Positions 1 through 7,439 are shown, counted from the stretch's first letter. The stretch: DNA of 18,263 nt from an uncultured Blautia sp. (GCA_946538475.1 CAMNGN010000020.1:1-18263), one strand, 5' to 3'. Program-made: numbers and translations. Notes: a model not told the origin generated them from the letters alone.

Positions 1-626
1 TCAAAGATCGGCATGAGTTCCACACAGTTGACGCCAAGTTCCTTAAGGTACGGGATCTTCTCTGACAGCCCCGCATAGCTGCCCTTATATTTCACACCGC
101 TGTCGGAATTAACGGTGAACGACCGCACATGAAGTTCGTAGATGATCAGATCCTGCGGATTCAGCTCGAGCGGCTTGTCATTCTCCCAGTCATAATCCTC
201 ACGGATAAACTGCCCTCTGTGCGGAAACGGATCGTCCCGGTTCGGCTCTCTTCCCCATACCGACCTGCCCGAGACCGACTTTGCATACGGATCGAGCAGC
301 ACCCGGGACTTGTCAAACAGCAGCCCTTCCTCCGGCCGGTACGGCCCGTCAAACCGGTACCCATACTCCGTCGTCTCCGGGTTGATCCCAAACACCATCA
401 TGGTGTAGACATTCCCAATCCGAAACTCCTCCGGAAACGGAATCTCAACAAACGGCTCCCTCTGCCCATGGTGGTATAGTACCAGCGTGCAGCCCGTCGC
501 TTCCTTAGAAAATACGCTGAAATTTATGGCATCATTTACAATAGTCGCACCGAACGGAAATACACGTCCCACACGGTACGACAGGTTCTTTATTTTGTTT
601 GTGGGGAATGTGTCGATCAGTTGCAT
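1..626 (-). CDS. glgX: Glycogen debranching enzyme, GlgX/isoamylase type (partial, N-terminal 208 residues)
   Basis: The gene runs off the left edge, so the 3' part is missing and no stop is visible. The visible protein begins MQLIDTFPTNKIKNLSYRVG. It has an isoamylase-type N-terminal carbohydrate-binding domain (CBM48) over about residues 15-120, with FPFGATIVNDAINFSVFSK and YGYRFDGPYRPEEGLLFD. The start of the GH13 barrel follows near residues 160-208 (DLIIYELHVRSFT, then YAGLSEKIPYLKELGVN). These are typical of GlgX/TreX enzymes, which hydrolyse alpha-1,6 branch points of glycogen in the cytoplasm. The catalytic Asp/Glu residues lie beyond the window. The ATG at 626 is preceded by AGGAAAGGAAC. 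A family A repeat lies immediately upstream of that site. A pullulanase-like activity cannot be excluded from this fragment. Confidence 0.85.
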   Translation of the reverse strand, partial: MQLIDTFPTNKIKNLSYRVGRVFPFGATIVNDAINFSVFSKEATGCTLVLYHHGQREPFVEIPFPEEFRIGNVYTMMVFGINPETTEYGYRFDGPYRPEEGLLFDKSRVLLDPYAKSVSGRSVWGREPNRDDPFPHRGQFIREDYDWENDKPLELNPQDLIIYELHVRSFTVNSDSGVKYKGSYAGLSEKIPYLKELGVNCVELMPIF

Positions 627-641
627 GGCAGTTCCTTTCCT

Positions 642-688
642 GTTAACAGAATGTTCATGGTGTCAGGCACCGTGAACTTTTTGTTAAC
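642..688. repeat. Family A palindromic repeat, copy 1
   Basis: Nested palindrome. The core at 653-677 has arms GTTCATGGTG and CACCGTGAAC around TCAGG. Outer GTTAAC hexamers at 642-647 and 683-688 enclose it. The core is followed on the plus strand by TTTTT, giving a terminator-like hairpin plus T-run. On the minus strand its left edge merges into the SD sequence of the glgX-like gene. Confidence 0.85.
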
Positions 689-700
689 ATTATGAACGTT

Positions 701-725
701 GTATACAGTGTGAGGCACCGCAAAT
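701..725. repeat. Family A repeat, degenerate copy
   Basis: A 25-base segment that matches the family A core (GTTCACAGTG/TCAGG/CACCGTGAAC) at about 19 of 25 positions by eye. It retains AGTGTGAGGCACCG, but the outer arms have decayed. It lies between two intact copies in the glgX/DUF3237 divergent gap. Confidence 0.6.
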
Positions 726-740
726 CCGCGACTTTAGTAC

Positions 741-769
741 ATTATACCGGAATTTTTGTTCATAGTGTC
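741..769 (-). promoter_or_regulatory. Possible promoter for the glgX-like gene
   Basis: On the minus strand a perfect TATAAT lies at 746-741. The best upstream hexamer is CTGACA, contributed by the family A repeat copy 2, at a long spacing of about 19. The start would give a leader of roughly 100 nt that runs through repeats. The -35 assignment is weak. Confidence 0.35.
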
Positions 770-793
770 AGGCACCATGAAATTTTTATGAAC
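758..793. repeat. Family A palindromic repeat, copy 2
   Basis: GTTCATAGTG, then TCAGG, then CACCATGAA, followed by ATTTTT and a second ATGAAC. It has the same orientation and architecture (hairpin plus T-run plus outer GAAC) as copy 1, about 105 bp upstream of it. Confidence 0.85.
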
Positions 794-808
794 ACTACCG
801 GCAAAAAG

Positions 809-836
809 CCGACAAAATGTACAAAATCCGTATATA
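809..836 (+). promoter_or_regulatory. Possible promoter for the DUF3237/oxidoreductase pair
   Basis: CCGACA (809-814), a 16-base spacer and TATATA (831-836) lie in an AT-rich stretch upstream of the start at 890. Alternative -10 hexamers (GATAAT at 845, TACAAT at 855) have poorer -35 partners. A promoter is expected in this gap, but the exact position is uncertain. Confidence 0.3.
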
Positions 837-889
837 TCTATACAGATAATCCGGTACAATTAAAGGAAAAAAGGGAGACGTGCACAAAA

Positions 890-1318
890 ATGGCAGAACC
901 GATCATGATATTCAAAGTATATGCAGACAACGCCGAGGTCTCCAACCTGGAGTGCCCCTACGGTGCAGTAACTATTATCCCGTTCCGCGCCACCGTAGAA
1001 TCCGAGCTCTTCACCGGAGAAACCCTTCCCGGCGCGGTCGATGTGCAGATCGAAAACCCCGGTTACAGCCGCAACATGTGCGCCAAGTACATGTTCCGGG
1101 GAAGAGACAAAGAAGGAAACGAGTGCAGCCTGTTCGTAAAAAACGACAGCTACCTTGCCCCGATCATGCGGAACGAGCCCCACTTCGACGGCTGCCCTAT
1201 GTTTCTGACAGACAGCCCAGTCCTCGGCCCATACCTCTGCGCGCAGCACTTCCGCTCCGAGGTACAAGGCACCGATTGGGGCGTAGAGATCCGCATTTAC
1301 GATGTGCTTCAGCAATAA
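890..1318 (+). CDS. DUF3237-family protein
   Basis: 142 residues, starting MAEPIMIFKVYADNAEV. The family call rests on the pattern PFRATVESELFTGETLPGAVDVQ, then CAKYMFRGRDKEGNECSLFV and the C-terminal GVEIRIYDV. This resembles the small beta-barrel DUF3237 proteins, whose biochemical role is not established. The ATG at 890 was chosen over upstream in-frame starts because those would translate the palindromic repeats. AAGGGAG lies about 11 bases upstream of 890. No signal peptide or membrane segment is seen, so it is probably cytoplasmic. It ends 33 bases before the next gene on the same strand, which suggests co-transcription with the flavin reductase. A partner or accessory role in that reductase's pathway is inference. 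The family assignment is by eye and could be wrong. Confidence 0.65.
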   Translation: MAEPIMIFKVYADNAEVSNLECPYGAVTIIPFRATVESELFTGETLPGAVDVQIENPGYSRNMCAKYMFRGRDKEGNECSLFVKNDSYLAPIMRNEPHFDGCPMFLTDSPVLGPYLCAQHFRSEVQGTDWGVEIRIYDVLQQ

Positions 1319-1351
1319 TACAATATTTCATCAATACTACATGGAGGTATT

Positions 1352-3298
1352 ATGGAAAGAAAATATCCGCATTTAAGCAGCCCGATCACCATAGGAAGAA
1401 CCACCTTCCGCAACCGCATGTTCTCCGCCCCGATGGGAGGAACAGACATCGCCAATGACGGCTGCATCGGCCCAAAATCCACAGCATTCTATGAACTGAG
1501 AGCCAGGGGCGGCGCCGCAGCAGTCACCGTAAGCGAGCTGATGGTGCATCCCGCGACCGACGGTTCCCACGCTTATCACCTGGACGAAAGCATCCTTAAT
1601 TCCCTGGCATGCGCCACCTACACCGCCGACGCCATCCGCCGGCACGGAGCCATTCCTTCCCTGGAGCTCTCCCACTCGGGAATGTACGCCGGCACTTACA
1701 TGACGGACAAAACCAAACAAAAATCGATGCACCAGTGGGGACCTTCCGACACGGTTCGCCCCGATGGCGTGCAGGTAAAAGCCCTGACAAAAGAAATGAT
1801 CGATGAGATCGTCGCCTCCTACGGCCACGTCGCAGGTCTGGCAAAACGTGCCGGGTTCGAGATGCTGATGATTCACGGCGGCCACGGATGGCTGATCAAC
1901 CAGTTTCTTTCCCCGATGTTCAATCACCGCACGGACGAATACGGCGGAAACCTCGAAAACAGATGCCGCTTCGCCATCGAAGTACTCAAATCGGTGCGCG
2001 ATGAAGTCGGCCCCTTCTTCCCCATCGAATTCCGCATGAGCGGCGAGGAACTGGTACCCGAGGGATACACCCTTGAAGACGGCGTGGAAATCGCCAAAAT
2101 GATCGAGCCCTACGTGGATATCATCCATGTATCCGCAGGGACCTACCAGCGGACCTTCGGTCGGACCCACCCTTCGATGTTTACACCCCATGGCGTGAAT
2201 GTCTACATGGCTGCCGAAATCAAAAAGCATGTGAAAACGCCCGTTGCGACGATCGGCGGATTGAATGACCCGGCGCAGCTGGAAGAAATCATCGCGTCAG
2301 GAAAAGCTGACATCGTTTACATGGGCAGAGCGCTCCTGGCCGACAACGAGCTGCCGCGCAAAGTTGTCGAAAACAGAGATGACGAGATCGTTCGCTGCCT
2401 CCGCTGCTTCACCTGCATGGCGGAACGCGCCGCCACTTCCACCAGACGCTGTACAGTCAACCCGCTCATCGGCAGGGAATCGGAAGGTTCGGAAGTGTCA
2501 AAAGCAGCGGAAAAGAAAAAAGTGCTCGTAGCAGGCGCCGGTCCCGGAGGTCTCTACGCCGCCTACACTGCAGCAAGACGCGGCCATGAAGTGATCCTCT
2601 GCGAGAAGGAATCCGAACCGGGCGGAATTCTGAAAAGCGAGCAGGCTCTTCCCTTCAAACACGAAATGTATGAGCTGGCCGGCACCTACGCCCTTCTGGC
2701 GCAAAAAGCAGGCGTGGAATTCCGCTACAACACAGTCGTCACGCCCGAATATGTGGAAAAGGAAGCGCCGTACGCTCTGATCATCGCCACCGGCTCCCGC
2801 CCATTGGTTCCCCCCATCCCGGGCCTTGACGGAGAAAATGTTGTCATCGTGAACAACTATTACAAAGAAAAAGACAAAGTGACAGATGATGTGGTCGTGT
2901 TCGGCGGCGGCCTGGCGGGTTGCGAGTGCGCGATCCATCTGGGGATGGAAGGCAAAAAAGTCCATCTTGTAGAAATGCGCGATCGGCTTGCCCCCGACGC
3001 CAACGTGCGCCATCGCCCGCTCCTGCTTGCCGAAATCGAAAAATACGCAACCGTCCACACTGAGTACCGCGGCCTCGAAGTCACAAAAGAAGGTGTGCTG
3101 TGCGAGGACAAAAACGGTCAAAAAGTATTGGTCCCCGGAACCACCGTAATCTGCGCCCTCGGCCAGCGTCCCACCACCGACACAGTAGAATCCTTGATGG
3201 ACACTGCCCCCTACGTGCGCGTCATCGGCGACGCCTCCCGCGTCTCCACCATCACCAACGCCGTATACTGGGGCTATCACGCCGCGCTGGACATCTGA
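1352..3298 (+). CDS. NADH:flavin oxidoreductase, old yellow enzyme/2,4-dienoyl-CoA reductase (FadH/BaiCD-like) type
   Basis: 648 residues with the three-part layout of FMN/[4Fe-4S]/FAD reductases. An old-yellow-enzyme TIM barrel covers about residues 1-345. It contains MIHGGHGWL (H175, H178), then NQFLSPMFNHRTDEYGGN. A cysteine cluster C349-x2-C352-x2-C355-x11-C367 should hold a 4Fe-4S centre. The FAD/NAD(P)-binding half has GAGPGG at 395-400 and GGGLAG at 518-523. Family members reduce activated C=C bonds, for example in dienoyl-CoA, enoates, and bile acid or steroid enones, with electrons from NAD(P)H through FAD, FeS and FMN. The substrate cannot be read from the sequence. GGAGG lies 4 bases before the ATG. 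The gene follows the DUF3237 gene, probably in one operon, and ends at a family A dimer that could terminate transcription. Confidence 0.9.
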   Translation: MERKYPHLSSPITIGRTTFRNRMFSAPMGGTDIANDGCIGPKSTAFYELRARGGAAAVTVSELMVHPATDGSHAYHLDESILNSLACATYTADAIRRHGAIPSLELSHSGMYAGTYMTDKTKQKSMHQWGPSDTVRPDGVQVKALTKEMIDEIVASYGHVAGLAKRAGFEMLMIHGGHGWLINQFLSPMFNHRTDEYGGNLENRCRFAIEVLKSVRDEVGPFFPIEFRMSGEELVPEGYTLEDGVEIAKMIEPYVDIIHVSAGTYQRTFGRTHPSMFTPHGVNVYMAAEIKKHVKTPVATIGGLNDPAQLEEIIASGKADIVYMGRALLADNELPRKVVENRDDEIVRCLRCFTCMAERAATSTRRCTVNPLIGRESEGSEVSKAAEKKKVLVAGAGPGGLYAAYTAARRGHEVILCEKESEPGGILKSEQALPFKHEMYELAGTYALLAQKAGVEFRYNTVVTPEYVEKEAPYALIIATGSRPLVPPIPGLDGENVVIVNNYYKEKDKVTDDVVVFGGGLAGCECAIHLGMEGKKVHLVEMRDRLAPDANVRHRPLLLAEIEKYATVHTEYRGLEVTKEGVLCEDKNGQKVLVPGTTVICALGQRPTTDTVESLMDTAPYVRVIGDASRVSTITNAVYWGYHAALDI

Positions 3299-3301
3299 AA
3301 A

Positions 3302-3374
3302 GTTCACAAAAAATTCACGGTACCTGACACCATAAAGAAATTTTTATGGTAGGTACCGTGATCTTTTTGTGAAC
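3302..3374. repeat. Family A inverted dimer; likely bidirectional terminator
   Basis: Two family A units face each other. The left arm begins GTTCACAAAAAATTCACGG, and the right arm read on the minus strand begins GTTCACAAAAAGATCACGG. Both continue through GTACCT and ACCATAAA to a small AT-rich loop. Read on either strand, the GC-containing inner hairpin is followed by a run of five or six T. It lies between two convergent genes (stops at 3298 and 3390), as expected for a shared Rho-independent terminator. Confidence 0.85.
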
Positions 3375-3389
3375 GGACTCCTATCCATT

Positions 3390-5852
3390 TCACTCCGCAC
3401 ATTCTATCTCCGCCACCGCAGTACGTTCACCATCGGTTATCGTCACCCGCAAAGCCCCGGAAGCCTCAGCCCTTACTACAGTCTGGGCCTCCCCAAAATA
3501 CGCAGGCACTTCAGACTGAGCGTAATTTCCGTGGAAATAGGCACTTCCGTTAGCGGTTCCCATTACAATGCCATTCTCCGCACTCACGCGGATGCAATGT
3601 TTTTCCATCGGCTTTAATTCCCCTTTGTCGTCTGTATACCGCATGCGCAGATAAACCATCTCTCCGGGACGGCATGTCTTTTTTTCGGGTTCAAGCCGAA
3701 GCTCTGTCGTTGCCCCCGCCGTGCGCAGAACATCCTCTCCCGTTTTCTCGCCCCGCTTATTATAAGCTACCGCCCGCAGTTCTCCATCCTGATACGCCAC
3801 GCGAAATTTCGTGCGGGCTTTTTTCATTTTCTTCTTTCCCACACTTTCCCCATTGACAAACAGTTCCACTGTATCTGCCCGGGCATACACTTCCACCTCA
3901 GTCTCCATCCCCGCGCACCCATGCCACGACCAGCTTCTCTGCGCCTTCGTCAGCTGCCATCCGGAAATACCCGGCTTTTCTTTCTCATAAGGAGGAAACA
4001 CAGCGAGGAAAGGCCCTTTCTCCAGTTCAAAAGCCACTCGGGTGTAATCCACCTCGGGCGTCTTCTTCCCCGTCACATCGATGCGGCATGAACCGCCTCT
4101 GATTCGATCCTCAGGCGCATCCGACCGATAATCCGCGAATTCCGGCGCACCGTCACCGCACTCTCCGATGTAGTCCCAGCCGGCCCACACAAAATCGCCC
4201 ACAACCTGCGGGACATCTTTTGCGATCTCCCAAAAATCGTACGCATCGCCGATCAATGTCTCCGAACCGAGGATCAGCCGGTTGGGATATTTTTTGGCAT
4301 CATGTCTGTAGCGCCAAATACCATAGTTATAACCGGCGATATCCATGGCGGCAAATGCATCCCTTGTTTTCCAATCACAGGGAGGAAGCGATGCGCCGAA
4401 TTTCATAAAATCACAGCCTAGTTTTGCGGCAAGCACATTGTAAAATTCCGAACCCACAGGCTTCTTTTTCGGTTTATTCACCGCTTCGGCTTGTGCTTCC
4501 CGCTTCGCGGAATCTCCATGAAACTCGCTTTTCTTAAATTCATCCGGAGGCGTCCCCTTCACGAATTCCTCCCGAACAGCTCTCTTTGCAGCTTCAGCCT
4601 GCTTCTGTGCCTTTTCATCGCTGTAAACTCCGAGCCCCATGGAAGAAAGAAAGTTAAAGAAAATATTGATACCGCAAGTCACCGGCCGCGTGCCATCCAG
4701 CTTGTGAAGAAACCGCGTAAAATGCCGCTGCAAAGCTATACCTTTCTTCTCGGCAGTCTCAGCCACTTCATTGCCTGTCGAATACATGATCACGCAAGGA
4801 TGATTAAAATCCTTATCCACCATAGCTTTCAGGTCCCGTTTCCACCGGTCTTTCACATAGGAAGCATAATCATTTTGCGTTTTGTGCATGTACCAACAAT
4901 CAACATACTCATCCATCATCAGCATGCCCAGCCGGTCGCAGACCTCAAGAAGGTACTTCGAGCATGGATTGTGTGCAGAACGAACCGCATTGTAGCCTGC
5001 TTCCTTCAAGATCCGGATGCGTCTCTCTTCCGCCTCAGGATACGTACATGCACCCAGAAGACCATTGTCATGATGAATGCAGGCACCGCGAATAACGGTC
5101 CTCTCTCCGTTGATCGCCAGCCCTTTTTGCGGTGTCCATGAAAGCGTACGGATGCCAAATCGCTCTTCCGCTTCATCATCTTCGAACATCACTTTTGCAG
5201 TATAAAGAAACGGCGTGTCCGTATTCCAGGTCCTTGCATCCGGCAATGTCACTTCAAAGACTTTCTCCCCTTCATCCCGATAAATGACCTTTTCTCTATC
5301 ATAGATTTCCAGAACCACATTTCCGGGAACCGAAGTTTTCACCTGTATTCGCAGTTTGACCGGCCGTATGGAAAGCGTCTCAATACGGATTCCGTTCAGC
5401 TTTATATGTTTCTCCCCGGCCGCCCACAGCCATACCGGCCGATATATTCCGGTTCCCGAATACCAGCGTGAATTTGGCTGATCCGAATTATGCGCGATCA
5501 CACAAATCTCATTCTCCCCATCCTTCAGGAATCTGTTCAGCTCCACATAAAAATTGGTATAGCCGTAGGGACAGCTTGCGGCTTTTCTTCCATTTATAAA
5601 GACCTCTGCATTGTGGTAAACACCCTCAAATTCCAGGATCAGCTTTTTTCCCTTGAGCTCTGCAGGAAGAAAAAAGCGCTTCCGGTACTCATAGTCGTTT
5701 CCCTCATACCAGCCTATATGGCGCTCTCCGAGGGAAGTGCTCACTCTGCTCTCCGTCCGCATTGCGTCATGCGGAAGCGTAACTTGAACTGCCTCTGCCC
5801 CACGGCCAAGCGTTCTGCATTCCCAATCGTGATTAAAATCATATCTTTTCAT
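3390..5852 (-). CDS. Glycoside hydrolase family 2 protein (beta-galactosidase-like)
   Basis: 820 residues with no signal peptide, so probably a cytoplasmic enzyme acting on imported oligosaccharides. The order is typical of GH2: a sugar-binding jelly roll (about 1-160, with NSRWYSGTGIYRPVWLW), an immunoglobulin-like domain, the TIM barrel and C-terminal beta domains. The acid/base is E362 in IMYSTGNEVAE and the nucleophile is E531 in LILGSETLI. About 169 residues separate them, more than the usual 75-90. The excess is a Lys/Glu/Ala-rich insertion around residues 405-475. The ATG at 5852 is preceded by AGGAAAGG, which directly abuts a family A repeat. It lies 26 bases after the J-domain gene and is probably the last gene of that operon. 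Beta-galactosidase is the default call; beta-glucuronidase or another GH2 specificity is possible. Confidence 0.85.
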   Translation of the reverse strand: MKRYDFNHDWECRTLGRGAEAVQVTLPHDAMRTESRVSTSLGERHIGWYEGNDYEYRKRFFLPAELKGKKLILEFEGVYHNAEVFINGRKAASCPYGYTNFYVELNRFLKDGENEICVIAHNSDQPNSRWYSGTGIYRPVWLWAAGEKHIKLNGIRIETLSIRPVKLRIQVKTSVPGNVVLEIYDREKVIYRDEGEKVFEVTLPDARTWNTDTPFLYTAKVMFEDDEAEERFGIRTLSWTPQKGLAINGERTVIRGACIHHDNGLLGACTYPEAEERRIRILKEAGYNAVRSAHNPCSKYLLEVCDRLGMLMMDEYVDCWYMHKTQNDYASYVKDRWKRDLKAMVDKDFNHPCVIMYSTGNEVAETAEKKGIALQRHFTRFLHKLDGTRPVTCGINIFFNFLSSMGLGVYSDEKAQKQAEAAKRAVREEFVKGTPPDEFKKSEFHGDSAKREAQAEAVNKPKKKPVGSEFYNVLAAKLGCDFMKFGASLPPCDWKTRDAFAAMDIAGYNYGIWRYRHDAKKYPNRLILGSETLIGDAYDFWEIAKDVPQVVGDFVWAGWDYIGECGDGAPEFADYRSDAPEDRIRGGSCRIDVTGKKTPEVDYTRVAFELEKGPFLAVFPPYEKEKPGISGWQLTKAQRSWSWHGCAGMETEVEVYARADTVELFVNGESVGKKKMKKARTKFRVAYQDGELRAVAYNKRGEKTGEDVLRTAGATTELRLEPEKKTCRPGEMVYLRMRYTDDKGELKPMEKHCIRVSAENGIVMGTANGSAYFHGNYAQSEVPAYFGEAQTVVRAEASGALRVTITDGERTAVAEIECAE

Positions 5853-5868
5853 ATCACAAACCTTTCCT

Positions 5869-5904
5869 GTTCACAGTGTCAGGCACCGTGAACTTTTTGT
5901 GAAC
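5869..5904. repeat. Family A palindromic repeat, copy 3 (overlaps the 3' end of the J-domain gene)
   Basis: The 25-base palindrome at 5869-5893 is followed by TTTTT and a second GTGAAC (5899-5904). It overlaps the last eight codons and the stop of the upstream gene. Its other edge touches the AGGAAAGG ribosome site of the GH2 gene. The hairpin-plus-T orientation is on the plus strand, opposite to the operon, so it should not act as a simple terminator for it. Confidence 0.85.
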
Positions 5905-6631
5905 TTTTCAAAATCGCCTCATTAGCCCTCGAAAAATCCCGCACGAATTTCTTTCCGGTCATCGTAAGCCTCAGGACCCCTCCCGAAACCTCTGCCGTAG
6001 CGCAGCTGTTCTCGACCAATGGTGTGATAACATAATTGAGGCTCTTGTCCGAAAACGATACCCTGTAGATTCGCTTACCCATAGCATATAGCCTGGAAGA
6101 TGATGCTTTAACCTGCAATGAAGCCTCATCCCCCGGCGCCGGCTCCACTTTACACCGAAATGCACTTTTCCCCAGCTTTTCCAAAACATAGATCGGGTCG
6201 ATAAACTCCTGCATCAAATAGTGAAAAACCATCGGCTCTTCCCTGCCGGCCAGCCTGTGGGCCGCTTCGTAAACGCTCTTCAAAAGCATAGAAAACTCTT
6301 CGGCCTCCGGATTCCAGAGGTACTTCCCGCGAGCCATGGCAATCAAATGTGTCACTCCGTCATCAAACGTATGTGACATATAGATGGTTCTCTCGCAAAA
6401 CGCCTCTCTGACAATATCTGCGTCCCAATCCGGAATAAGGCCATCGTCGCTCGCTCCCTGTGTTTCCAGAAGAAGCCGGTACGCTTCGTTCAGCAAACGC
6501 ACATCCAGATCAGGCGCGGCATTATTATCAGGATGAAAAATCTTCATCTGCCTGAGATACTTTTTCCTTATTTCTTTGGCCGAATCATGCCTGTCCGCAT
6601 GCAGCAGAAGCCTGGCCTCTTCTTTCGTCAT
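5879..6631 (-). CDS. J-domain (DnaJ-like) protein
   Basis: 250 residues. The first 60 form a J domain: helices around LRQMKIFHPDNN, with the diagnostic HPD at residues 33-35, then LLNEAYRLLLETQ. J domains stimulate the ATPase of Hsp70 (DnaK). There is no Gly/Phe region and no zinc-finger or CTD of true DnaJ. The remaining 190 residues are not recognised and probably bind a specific client. The start has GAAGGAAG about 6 bases upstream. It lies 17 bases after the cytidine deaminase gene and 26 bases before the GH2 gene. The last eight residues (SSQKVHGA) and the stop are encoded by a family A repeat, so the ancestral C-terminus was probably different. Confidence 0.8.
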   Translation of the reverse strand: MTKEEARLLLHADRHDSAKEIRKKYLRQMKIFHPDNNAAPDLDVRLLNEAYRLLLETQGASDDGLIPDWDADIVREAFCERTIYMSHTFDDGVTHLIAMARGKYLWNPEAEEFSMLLKSVYEAAHRLAGREEPMVFHYLMQEFIDPIYVLEKLGKSAFRCKVEPAPGDEASLQVKASSSRLYAMGKRIYRVSFSDKSLNYVITPLVENSCATAEVSGGVLRLTMTGKKFVRDFSRANEAILKSSQKVHGA

Positions 6632-6648
6632 AAACTCTTCCTTCTATT

Positions 6649-7044
6649 TTATTCTATCCACCATTCAGGGGTCAGTTCTCCCAGCTTTACAACACGCCCT
6701 TTTTTATAGTCCAACATGATGTCAATATCCTTATATTTCCCCGGCATCAGCTGAACCATCAATTCTCTGCACGCTCCACAAGGCGCACCTTTTCCTTCAT
6801 TCGGCGGAATACAAAGCACTCGGTCTATCTCATATTCCCCGTTCGTTATCATATTGAAAATGGCATTTCTCTCCGCGCATATTCCAAGAGTCGAGCATGT
6901 ATCGATGCAGACTCCGACATATATTTTCCCCGTTTTCGACCTTACCGCTGCCGAAACCTCCCCGGCCGTAACATAATCTGAAATTGTTTTTGCTCCAAGC
7001 ACGGCTTTGGCAGCCTCATACATATCGATCCATATCTGATCCAT
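6649..7044 (-). CDS. Cytidine deaminase family protein
   Basis: 131 residues, the usual size for the homotetrameric, all-cysteine type of cytidine deaminase. Zinc ligands are C56 in ICAERNAIF, with E58 as the proton shuttle, and C89 and C92 in APCGACREL. The enzyme would deaminate cytidine or deoxycytidine to uridine in pyrimidine salvage. The N-terminal substrate-binding segment differs from the usual YAPYSKFxVGAA motif (here SDYVTAGEVSAAVRSKTGK). A related deaminase acting on a modified nucleoside is therefore possible. AGGAGGT lies 9 bases upstream of the ATG. It is the first gene of a probable three-gene operon, behind a good promoter. Confidence 0.8.
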   Translation of the reverse strand: MDQIWIDMYEAAKAVLGAKTISDYVTAGEVSAAVRSKTGKIYVGVCIDTCSTLGICAERNAIFNMITNGEYEIDRVLCIPPNEGKGAPCGACRELMVQLMPGKYKDIDIMLDYKKGRVVKLGELTPEWWIE

Positions 7045-7083
7045 TCCTTACTGACCTCCTGCTTTATTTACATTTCCAGCATA

Positions 7084-7111
7084 ATTCTAGCATCTTTCCG
7101 ATTTGATGCAA
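7084..7111 (-). promoter_or_regulatory. Sigma-A promoter of the cytidine deaminase operon
   Basis: On the minus strand: TTGCAT (7111-7106), a 16-base spacer, TAGAAT (7089-7084), with an extended TGC directly before the -10. The -35 hexamer abuts the end of a family A dimer, which would insulate it from read-through. The predicted leader is about 33 nt. Confidence 0.7.
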
Positions 7112-7184
7112 CACAAAAAGTTCACGGTGCCTGACACCATAAAATAGAATTCATGGTGTCAGGTACCATTAAATTTTTATAAAC
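7111..7184. repeat. Family A inverted dimer between divergent genes
   Basis: The left unit begins AAAAAGTTCACGGTGCCTG and continues through ACACCATAAAA. The right unit read on the minus strand begins GTTTATAAAAATTTAATGG and continues through TACCTGACACCAT. Each half is a hairpin followed by TTTTT on its outward strand. It lies upstream of the deaminase promoter in a gap of about 490 bases between divergent genes. Confidence 0.8.
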
Positions 7185-7213
7185 TTTTTCTAAAATTTTC
7201 ATAAAACGCACAT

Positions 7214-7240
7214 TCGGCAGCCCGCATAGTGGGCTGCCGA
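7214..7240. other. Strong stem-loop in the cdd/5'-nucleotidase gap
   Basis: A perfect 10-bp stem, TCGGCAGCCC/GGGCTGCCGA, encloses a 7-base loop GCATAGT. Neither side has a clean T-run, so it is a weak terminator candidate. The remaining sequence to 7410 shows no gene I can support; the open frames there read through repeats and AT-rich leader. Confidence 0.6.
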
Positions 7241-7410
7241 TTCTCTCTATTGCTGTTGAACTATTCCGGTTACGATTCACAACCGATACAGCGTAGTATA
7301 CATTCATTCTATCCGCATCTGTCTTAGACACCATCTCACTCCCCCGGTTCTTTCACCACGCCTGTTTTCCATAAATCCGACATTTTTTCTTTTTCTCTCC
7401 CTATTATCCG

Positions 7411-7439
7411 TTGAATTTGCCTCATAATACAGCTATAAT
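7411..7439 (+). promoter_or_regulatory. Sigma-A promoter of the 5'-nucleotidase gene
   Basis: TTGAAT (7411-7416), a 17-base spacer, and a perfect TATAAT (7434-7439). The predicted leader is about 90 nt, AT-rich, with ATATGC direct repeats and no riboswitch that I recognise. Confidence 0.75.

Noticed and set aside
642..793. CRISPR array from regularly occurring repeats upstream of the DUF3237 gene
   Set aside because: Only three unequal copies with unequal spacing, each a palindrome with a T-run; no cas genes.
692..889. Longer N-terminus for the DUF3237 protein (start near 692)
   Set aside because: The added residues translate family A repeats and AT-rich promoter sequence; the ATG at 890 starts the conserved-looking protein.
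860..1315. Minus-strand frame opposite the DUF3237 gene
   Set aside because: Shadow frame in biased codon usage of the plus-strand gene; it would also begin with no SD.
1373..2230. Long minus-strand open frames opposite the flavin reductase (1373-2230 and 2498-3307)
   Set aside because: Shadows of the clearly real plus-strand gene; no ribosome sites and no recognisable domains.
7214..7240. Hairpin as terminator for a gene in the cdd/5'-nucleotidase gap
   Set aside because: No T-run on either side and no gene ends there; kept only as an unexplained stem-loop.
7122..7334. 70-residue minus-strand open frame in the cdd/5'-nucleotidase gap
   Set aside because: It runs through a hairpin and ends inside a family A repeat, has no good ribosome site, and resembles no protein.
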